Positions 58,555 to 64,000 of a DNA stretch of 64,000 nt are shown here, piece after piece (position 1 is the stretch's first letter; every line of letters begins with the position of its first letter). The position numbers and the translations under genes were made by a program. The notes under the pieces were generated by a model, which was given only the letters and a program-made list of their open reading frames with translations, had not been told where the DNA came from and searched no databases. Source of the stretch: DALYJJ01 sp031969915. Lineage in GTDB: Bacteria; Acidobacteriota; Terriglobia; Bryobacterales; Bryobacteraceae. The stretch covers positions 13,257 to 77,256 of the forward strand of contig DALYJJ010000007.1 in the NCBI GenBank assembly GCA_031969915.1. The letters are read 5' to 3'.

Positions 58555-59634
58555 TTATCGCAAGACTTCCAGATAGCGCTCAACGACGGCGTCGATGCCA
58601 TGGCTCGCCGCGATGTGCATCGCGGCGCGGCGGCCGATCTCACGGGCCAGGTGCGGCGATTCGATCCACCAGGCGAGGACCTCGCGCAGCATCTCGACCT
58701 CCGCGGATCCTGCGTCGATGCGGACGCAGGCCGTCTCGGGATAGCCCGAGTTCTCCAGGCTTTGGGTCACCACCACCGGTTTGCCCAGACCCATCAGGCG
58801 CGTCGCGATGCCGCTGGTTTCCCCCGCGGCAGGGTAGCGCAGATTGATGGCGGCGTCCACGGCGCAGGCCAGCCGCCAGAAGGCCGGTTCCTCGACGTAC
58901 GGCACGCGGATGGCGTTCGCCGCGGCCAGGTCCGCGGAATAGGCGCGCTCCTGGTCCGGCGAAACGAAGTCGCCCGCCACCAGCAGGCGGGCGTTCAATC
59001 CGCGCATCGCACGGCACACCGAATGGAGCCGCTTCGAGTCCCGGAGGTGGCCGAACACGCCGCAGAGGAAGACATCGCGCGGGACGCCGAGCGCGGCGCG
59101 GGTTTCCTCGACGGCCAGAGCGTCCGGCAGCGGTGGAGGCGAGTAGAGGTGCGGGATCTCGACAATCGGCGCATGCGGCGCGTGCCGCCGCACGATGGCC
59201 GCGGCGGCGGGGTTGTGTACGACTACGGCGCGGGCGCGCTCCGCCAGGCGGCGCAGCAGCGGGTGCTCGAAGTACCGGTTATCGGCCGCGGAGCAGGCGC
59301 GGTCGCGCCAAAGCTGGAGCGCGAAGTCGCGCGTCCACGCGCCGTAGTTGTACTCGAACTCCTCCAGATACTCTTCTTCCCGGAGCAGGCCGAGCAGCAG
59401 GTGATGCAGCACCGCATCATGCAAGACCACGACGCCGGGCCGGGCCAGCGCCTGGCGGTAGATCGCTCCGTGCAGTCCGTTGTTGCCGATATGGTAGAGC
59501 AGCGCCCCGGCTCGGGCGTCGTCCACGGAGACCGCCACGCCCGCCCTCCGCTGGAGACCCGCCAGCAGGGCGGCGGAATAATCGGCCACGCCCGTGCGGG
59601 CGGGCGGCAGCGGCGAAAAGAAGCCGACCGTCAC
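58555..59634 (-). CDS. GT4-type glycosyltransferase
   Basis: 359 residues with a GT-B fold: N-terminal FFSPLPPARTGVADYSAALL, typical of GT4 enzymes, and the second domain with RDVFLCGVFGHLRDSKRLHS and the nucleotide-sugar-binding PAAGETSGIATRLMGLGKPV near residue 270 (variant of the E-x7-E motif). No membrane segment, so cytoplasmic, probably peripheral. Acceptor unknown; no polysaccharide cluster is nearby. Its start overlaps the YggS stop by 4 bases. Confidence 0.85.
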   Translation of the reverse strand: MTVGFFSPLPPARTGVADYSAALLAGLQRRAGVAVSVDDARAGALLYHIGNNGLHGAIYRQALARPGVVVLHDAVLHHLLLGLLREEEYLEEFEYNYGAWTRDFALQLWRDRACSAADNRYFEHPLLRRLAERARAVVVHNPAAAAIVRRHAPHAPIVEIPHLYSPPPLPDALAVEETRAALGVPRDVFLCGVFGHLRDSKRLHSVCRAMRGLNARLLVAGDFVSPDQERAYSADLAAANAIRVPYVEEPAFWRLACAVDAAINLRYPAAGETSGIATRLMGLGKPVVVTQSLENSGYPETACVRIDAGSAEVEMLREVLAWWIESPHLAREIGRRAAMHIAASHGIDAVVERYLEVLR

Positions 59635-60290
59635 GCGCGCTTCCGCGGGCCGAACAGCGCCGTGCCCACGCGAATGTGCGTCGCGCCTTCCGCGATCGCG
59701 ACTTCGAAGTCGTTCGACATTCCCATGGAGAGGCCCGGAAGGCCATGCCGGGCCGCGAGTTCTCGCAGGCGCGCGAAGTAAGGCCGCGCCGTTTCGGCCT
59801 CCTCGGACCAGGGGGGCATGGTCATCAGCCCGCGGAGCCGTAGGTTCGCGCAGCCGCGCACGCCTTCGATCAGCGCCGGCAACTCCTCCGGCGCCGCGCC
59901 GGCCTTGCTCTCCTCCCCGGAGAGCTTCACCTCCAGAAAGACGTCGAGCGGCCGCTCTCCTTCGTTGAGCCGGCGGGCAAGTTTTATGCTGTCCACCGTC
60001 TGCACGCAGTGAAACAGTTCCGCCGCGCGCTTCGCCTTGTTCGACTGGAGATGGCCGATCATGTGGATGCGGGCCCCCGCGAGCGCACGCACTTCGGGTT
60101 CCTTCCGTTCGAACTCCTGCACGTAGTTCTCACCGAATTCCCGCAGGCCCAGGGCATACGCGTCCTGAATGGCCGAGGCCGAAAAGACCTTGGTCACCGC
60201 AATCAGAGCGATGTCCTCACGGGTTCGGCCCGCGCGAGCGGCGGCGCGGACGATGCGGTCCTCCACCGCGCGCAGGCGATCAATCAGCAC
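59631..60290 (-). CDS. YggS-family pyridoxal-phosphate homeostasis protein
   Basis: 219 residues, normal for the COG0325 family (YggS/PLPBP), which binds PLP on a single TIM barrel and affects vitamin B6 and amino-acid balance. The PLP lysine is in LIAVTKVFSASAIQ near residue 34; other signatures are LREFGENYVQEF, HMIGHLQSNKAKRA, LRGLMTMPPW, SMGMSNDFEVAIAEGATHIR and VGTALFGPR. First gene of a three-gene minus-strand run. Confidence 0.95.
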   Translation of the reverse strand: MLIDRLRAVEDRIVRAAARAGRTREDIALIAVTKVFSASAIQDAYALGLREFGENYVQEFERKEPEVRALAGARIHMIGHLQSNKAKRAAELFHCVQTVDSIKLARRLNEGERPLDVFLEVKLSGEESKAGAAPEELPALIEGVRGCANLRLRGLMTMPPWSEEAETARPYFARLRELAARHGLPGLSMGMSNDFEVAIAEGATHIRVGTALFGPRKRA

Positions 60291-60364
60291 GATAGCAATT
60301 ATAGGATTGCGGAGCCGGTGAGAAACTCGAGGGCCGCAGACACTATGTACTCGGAGGTTTGCGT

Positions 60365-61963
60365 ATGCGGCATGTATTCGAGGCCATCGAACAGTTTCTC
60401 GCGGCGGCGCGGGAGCCGGTGCTGCTGGAGCCGGGGGCCCTGCCTTTGCCGCTCACGCCGGATACCTATCTGCTGGAGGTGGACGACCGGCGGATGTTAC
60501 TGCAAGCGTGGGACTCCCAGCGCAACCTCACCCGCCGTATCGCGGCCGTCGGGGAGCAGCAGCCCGGGCGGTTGGAACTCAAGTACGAAGGGTTTGGCAA
60601 GAAGGGCGGCACGCTGGTGCTGGCCGACCTGGCGCATCGTTCGGGCGACGTCCAACGGCGGCGGTCGGATCGCCATGCCTTCCGGGAAGTGTTCCGGAGA
60701 CAGATGCTGCGCCAGTTCCCCGGCTGGCGCGTGGCGGAGCTGAGCGCCGAGGCGGACCTGCACCATTCGTTGTCGCCCGCCTATCCACGCGCCGTGCTCC
60801 GCAAGGGGTCGGGGGCCTGGGCGGCCATCGGTGCTTCGCCGGAAAGCCACTCTCCGGAGGCGGCGCTGACGTTCGGCCTGATCTGGCTCGACTACCTGCG
60901 GCGGCGGGAGCCGAAGCTGCACGTCGGCGGGCTGGCGCTTTTTCTCCCCGACGGGCGGACGCGCGTGACCGCGCAGCGGCTGCGCTGGTTGGACGAGGGC
61001 AAGGCGAAGTACCTGCTGTTTTCCTGCGGCGAGCATGGGGAGCACGTGGTGGATCCCCGCGACTGCGGCAACCTGGAGACGGACCTAGCGCCCGCGGCTT
61101 CGCCCGTGGCGGCGATCGAAGATCCCCTGGCCAGGCGAATCGCCGGGCTGTCCGATGTGGAGGCGTTGGGGCGCGGCGATTCGGTGAGCTTTCGCGTCCG
61201 CGGCCTGGAGTTCGCCCGCTATCATCTGGGGCGCATTTCGTTTGGCGTGGACGCCAAGCGGGCGGCGCGCGAGCGGCACTTCGATGAGATCGCGGGCCTC
61301 GCCCGGACGGTGGCACTCGCGCGACACGCCGAGGCCGGCGACCGCCGTCATCCGTTCTTCCGGAAATCGCCCGAGCTGTGGCTCGAATGCATGGTGCGCC
61401 GCGACCTGGAGACCGTCAGCGCGTCCCTGCGGCGCGATCTGCTGTATGGACAAGTGCCGGCGTTCGCCGGCGGCGACCGCGATCTGCTGGACCTGCTGGG
61501 CGTCGATACCGAAGGCCGGCTGGCGGTGATCGAACTGAAGGCGGGCAGCGACCCGCACCTGCCCCTGCAGGCTCTCGATTACTGGATGCGCGTGGCCTGG
61601 CACGCCGGCCGCGGCGAGTTTCGAGCGCGCGGGTACTTTCCCGCGGTGGAACTCCGCGCTGAGCCGCCGCGTCTGTTCCTGGTGTCGCCCGCGCTCGAGT
61701 TCCATCCGAGCACGGAGACGGTGGTGTCGTTTCTACGGCCGGAGATCGAGTTGGAGCGCGTGGGCCTTGGCATAGAATGGCGAAGGCAGCTCCGCGTGGT
61801 GTTCCGGGCGCGCGGCGCGGCAAGTCCGGTGTGGCAGGCCGGCCAGGAGTGTATGCATGGCGAGGAATGTGTTGACGGACCTCCGGTCCGCGCTCTCCAC
61901 GTTGAATCCCTCGGAGGTGAGGCAGGCGGCGGAGCGGCCGGTTCGCATCGCCCTGGTGGCTGA
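60365..61963 (+). CDS. Unknown protein with predicted PD-(D/E)XK nuclease-like C-terminal domain
   Basis: 532 residues from an ATG with GGAGG seven bases upstream. The N-terminal ~200 residues are not recognised; they are basic and rich in Arg/Leu. Around residues 340-440 a pattern like the restriction-endonuclease core appears: ELWLECMVRRDLETV, then D381 in GVDTEGRLAVIELKAG with E390 and K392 of an E-x-K motif, then LPLQALDYWMRVAWHA. This resembles DUF91/NucS- and RecB-like nucleases by eye only. The last ~35 residues (codons overlapping the next gene) are Gly-rich and look unstructured. Partner gene below overlaps by 107 bases. Confidence 0.65.
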   Translation: MRHVFEAIEQFLAAAREPVLLEPGALPLPLTPDTYLLEVDDRRMLLQAWDSQRNLTRRIAAVGEQQPGRLELKYEGFGKKGGTLVLADLAHRSGDVQRRRSDRHAFREVFRRQMLRQFPGWRVAELSAEADLHHSLSPAYPRAVLRKGSGAWAAIGASPESHSPEAALTFGLIWLDYLRRREPKLHVGGLALFLPDGRTRVTAQRLRWLDEGKAKYLLFSCGEHGEHVVDPRDCGNLETDLAPAASPVAAIEDPLARRIAGLSDVEALGRGDSVSFRVRGLEFARYHLGRISFGVDAKRAARERHFDEIAGLARTVALARHAEAGDRRHPFFRKSPELWLECMVRRDLETVSASLRRDLLYGQVPAFAGGDRDLLDLLGVDTEGRLAVIELKAGSDPHLPLQALDYWMRVAWHAGRGEFRARGYFPAVELRAEPPRLFLVSPALEFHPSTETVVSFLRPEIELERVGLGIEWRRQLRVVFRARGAASPVWQAGQECMHGEECVDGPPVRALHVESLGGEAGGGAAGSHRPGG

Positions 61964-62735
61964 AGATTCCCGCGGCTGCGAAGCGATGGAGGAGTGGCTG
62001 GCGCCGGCCACGCTTTCCCACGAGAAGCGATTTCAGGCGCTGGACGGTGTGTTCCGGTTCACCGAGGAGACGCGGAGCGAGCCCTGCGACATCGCTTTGG
62101 TCCAGACGGGGCTGGGACTGGCAGGCGAGTCCCGCTTCGAGTTTGACCCCGGCCGGCCGGAGCGGGCGGTGGCCGAAATCCTGCAGGCGCGGCCCGACCT
62201 GCAGTTGCCTCTGGCGCGGCTCTATCAGCCGTTCCGTCGCGAAGTGACCCAGGAGATCGTCCAGAACGTCTCCAAAGAGAACGCACTGTTTTCGCTGGCC
62301 ACCGCGCTGCCCAATGTGCTGCCGAGTTGGGCTTCGGCCTTGTGGTCCGTCGGTGAATTTGCTTCCGACACCACGGTGCTCACCGCCAACCAGATTCGCA
62401 TGGCGTTTCTGCTGGCGGCGGCAAGCGACCGCGAGGTAGGGTTCAAAGAGCAACGGACCGAGATCGGATCGCTGATGGCGGGCGCTTTCGGGTGGCGCGC
62501 CGTGGCGCGTGAACTGGCGGGCAAGATCCCGTTCGGAGGGGGCCTGATTCCAAAGGCCGCGATCGCCTACGCCGGAACCTACGTCGTGGGGATCTCCCTG
62601 GAACGCCTCTACCGCGTGGGCGAATTGCTCACCCGTGAGGAACGGCGCGGTGCGTACGAAGCGGCGTACGACAAGGGCAAACAGATCGCGGCGGCCATGG
62701 TGGATGCGTATAAGCGCAAGCGGGGCGGCGAGTGA
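61857..62735 (+). CDS. DUF697-type membrane-associated protein
   Basis: 292 residues in a different frame from the upstream gene, overlapping it by 107 bases. The N-terminal ~150 residues contain an unusual segment with repeated acidic and aromatic residues (SHEKRFQALDGVFRFTEETR). The C-terminal half matches the DUF697/YcjF-like region: LPNVLPSWASALWSVGEFAS, TANQIRMAFLLAAASDREVG, GRREVARELAGKIPF-like AVARELAGKIPFGGGLIPKA, ending with AGTYVVGISLERLYRVGELL. DUF697 often follows GTPase domains; no GTPase motif is visible here. Confidence 0.78.
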   Translation: MARNVLTDLRSALSTLNPSEVRQAAERPVRIALVAEDSRGCEAMEEWLAPATLSHEKRFQALDGVFRFTEETRSEPCDIALVQTGLGLAGESRFEFDPGRPERAVAEILQARPDLQLPLARLYQPFRREVTQEIVQNVSKENALFSLATALPNVLPSWASALWSVGEFASDTTVLTANQIRMAFLLAAASDREVGFKEQRTEIGSLMAGAFGWRAVARELAGKIPFGGGLIPKAAIAYAGTYVVGISLERLYRVGELLTREERRGAYEAAYDKGKQIAAAMVDAYKRKRGGE

Positions 62736-62756
62736 GGCACGAAAGCCGGCCGGCGG

Positions 62757-63524
62757 TCAGAACGGCTCCCCGCTCAACTCGCGCTTGTAGTAGTCGTCGA
62801 TCACGATCGTCATCGGCTGCGGCGTTTCGTCACGATAGAGTCCGATCTTGAAGTAGAACCGATTCCCGCCCGCCGGGTAGCCGCCGCTGGCCGGGTAGGT
62901 CAGAGGGCCGGTGTAATCGGCCACCGGGCGATCGTTCAACGACATCTGCAGCCGTCCCTTTTCGCCCGCGGAAAAACGGAGGCGGAAGCGAAAGTCGAGC
63001 CATCGGTTGCGGATCTCTTCGCTGGTCCGGTACAGCGTCTTTCGCTCCGGGCCCGCGGTGACCCGCAGTTCCCCGCCGCTGTAGCGGACCGCCACCAGCG
63101 GATTGCCGGGCGTGCAGCCGTCGTGCGGACACTTCTGCTTCCACTGTGCGATCACCAGGCGCACCGGCGCCACCGGAAAATCGGCGGGCAGCCACACGCT
63201 GAAGGCCTGCTCGTACGCCTGGTCTTCCGCGGACCAGAGGTCGGGCGATTCTTCGAGCTCGGCGCGCTCCAGAACCGGGCCGCCCGGCGTGTCGTTCCGC
63301 TCCGACCAGTCCCCGTGGCGCAGCGTGATCTTCGCGGCCTGACGTCCGCTCCGGACTACGGCGGACTGCGCCTCCACGGCGCCCGGCGCGAACTTCCTCG
63401 ACCTCCACAGGGACTTGTCCGGGAGGGTCTCAAAGCCGTCCTGAACGTTCATTGGCGCGCGGTTGCAGGCCAAGCCCGCCACCAGCGCCGCCACGGGGAG
63501 AAGGCATCGTCCGACGTTGGCCAC
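62757..63524 (-). CDS. Secreted polysaccharide-lyase-like protein (heparin-lyase-I type fold)
   Basis: 255 residues from a GTG with AAGGAGGG eight bases upstream. The N-terminus (RCLLPVAALVAGLAC) ends in a Cys that may act as lipoprotein acylation site, although the lipobox is not perfect. The body resembles the concanavalin-type PF14099 polysaccharide lyases (KITLRHGDWSERNDTPGGPV, ERAELEESPDLWSAEDQAYE, RLVIAQWKQKCPHDGCTPGN, RFYFKIGLYRDE). It would bind or cleave an acidic polysaccharide on the cell surface. It is divergent from the gene at 63597. Confidence 0.7.
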   Translation of the reverse strand: MANVGRCLLPVAALVAGLACNRAPMNVQDGFETLPDKSLWRSRKFAPGAVEAQSAVVRSGRQAAKITLRHGDWSERNDTPGGPVLERAELEESPDLWSAEDQAYEQAFSVWLPADFPVAPVRLVIAQWKQKCPHDGCTPGNPLVAVRYSGGELRVTAGPERKTLYRTSEEIRNRWLDFRFRLRFSAGEKGRLQMSLNDRPVADYTGPLTYPASGGYPAGGNRFYFKIGLYRDETPQPMTIVIDDYYKRELSGEPF

Positions 63525-63571
63525 TGAGAAACCCTCCTTGGAGAGTGTACCGGCGACGGAGAGCGAGCCGC

Positions 63572-63577
63572 TACAAT
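63572..63577 (+). promoter_or_regulatory. Possible -10 box before the last gene
   Basis: TACAAT lies 20 bases before the TTG start; no clear -35 is present at the usual distance. Confidence 0.3.
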
Positions 63578-63596
63578 CGAGATCAGGAGGTGCGCA

Positions 63597-64000
63597 TTGG
63601 TCATTCGGACGCTGGTTTGCCTTCTCGCGCTGCTCGGTGCGGCGCTGGCGGATACGCTGACGTTGAAAGACGGATCGACGGTGAAGGGCACATTCCTGGG
63701 AGGGGATTCACGCCAGATCCGCATGTTGGTGGGTGAGGCGACGCGCTCATTCGCAATCACGGAAGTGCAGGGAATCCGGTTCGGGGCCGATGCGCCCGCC
63801 GCGGCGCCGGCGGCGGCCACCGGTGCACGGCGAGCCGCCGCGCCGGCCGCCGGGACCGAGGAACGGATCTTGCGGCCTGCGCCTGCGGCGGCTTCGCCGA
63901 GCTGGGCACCGACGACGCGGTGGACCGCATCGACGTCGCCGACGACGGTGCCGTCGTCACCGGCCGCATCACCGAGCTGGCCGGGCTGCTGGCCGGCGGC
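63597..64000 (+). CDS. Secreted protein of unknown function, 5' part; frame doubtful beyond ~63,850
   Basis: A TTG with a perfect AGGAGG six bases upstream opens a signal peptide (IRTLVCLLALLGAALA) followed by DTLTLKDGSTVKGTFLGGDS and a strand-rich segment ending GIRFGADAPAAAP, a pattern of small acidobacterial exported proteins. After an Ala-rich linker (about residue 85) the same frame becomes Thr/Ser/Trp-rich and unlike a protein. From ~63,855 another frame reads convincingly (GGFAELGTDDAVDRIDVADD). A frameshift or join is likely near 63,850. The gene continues beyond the window. Confidence 0.5.
   Translation, partial: MVIRTLVCLLALLGAALADTLTLKDGSTVKGTFLGGDSRQIRMLVGEATRSFAITEVQGIRFGADAPAAAPAAATGARRAAAPAAGTEERILRPAPAAASPSWAPTTRWTASTSPTTVPSSPAASPSWPGCWPA

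Overview
High-GC bacterial DNA, most like an acidobacterium of the Solibacter/Bryobacter type. This placement is inferred from the gene set: two very large Oar-like TonB-dependent receptors with N-terminal carboxypeptidase-regulatory domains, secreted S41 and M28 peptidases, a copper-monooxygenase-like protein with a single heme motif, a Pirellula/Verrucomicrobium-type heme-binding cytochrome next to a PQQ dehydrogenase, and several secreted glycosidases. There is no phage, insertion sequence, rRNA or CRISPR array. The sequence carries two 10-N scaffold gaps (3811-3820, 42593-42602), both inside genes, and its last ~150 bases look like a frame change or chimeric join.

Layout. 1-7,028 (minus): an EF-G-like GTPase cut by the window edge, an S41 peptidase, a Ca2+/H+ antiporter broken by a gap, an Hsp70-like ATPase and a PQQ-type beta-propeller protein. 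7,075-8,379 (minus): a RES/Xre toxin-antitoxin pair, a lone HicB-like antitoxin and tRNA-Gln(CUG). 8,469-12,780 (plus): a dienelactone-hydrolase-like enzyme, the flagellar stator pair motA-motB and an M28 peptidase. 12,807-20,267 (minus) is mostly housekeeping: a small unknown protein, the copper-monooxygenase-like protein, ispF, ispD, a YacL-like PIN-TRAM protein, an RRM protein, trigger factor and metK. 20,469-28,382 (plus): S41 peptidase, five-bladed-propeller glycosidase, diheme cytochrome plus PQQ dehydrogenase, and the first TonB-dependent receptor. 28,457-36,054: an unclassified large glycosidase-like protein, divergent from a GH51 alpha-L-arabinofuranosidase overlapping a GH127 beta-L-arabinofuranosidase, which suggests arabinan or arabinoside breakdown.

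36,230-49,465 (plus) is the most coherent block: about 13 kb of tightly packed or overlapping genes that look like one operon. In order they are an Rrf2 regulator with three cysteines, CcoS-like protein, Rieske protein, cytochrome b, a heptaheme cytochrome c, CcoN, CcoO, two small membrane proteins, a GltD-like FAD/4Fe-4S oxidoreductase, a TauE/SafE-like membrane protein, CcoG, a 48-residue membrane protein and the copper ATPase CcoI. It therefore holds a bc-type quinol oxidase module, a cbb3-type terminal oxidase and most of the oxidase assembly factors, but no recognisable CcoP or cytochrome c1. The heptaheme protein may connect the two complexes.

49,543-56,714 (plus): an AraC regulator, the second TonB-dependent receptor and a secreted YVTN-propeller/phosphoesterase. 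56,749-60,290 (minus): tRNA-Cys, whose 5' end contains the stop codon of a CocE/NonD-type hydrolase, then a glycosyltransferase and a YggS-type PLP protein. 60,365-62,735 (plus): a predicted PD-(D/E)XK-like protein overlapping a DUF697-type membrane protein by 107 bases. The window ends with a polysaccharide-lyase-like lipoprotein candidate and the start of a secreted protein.
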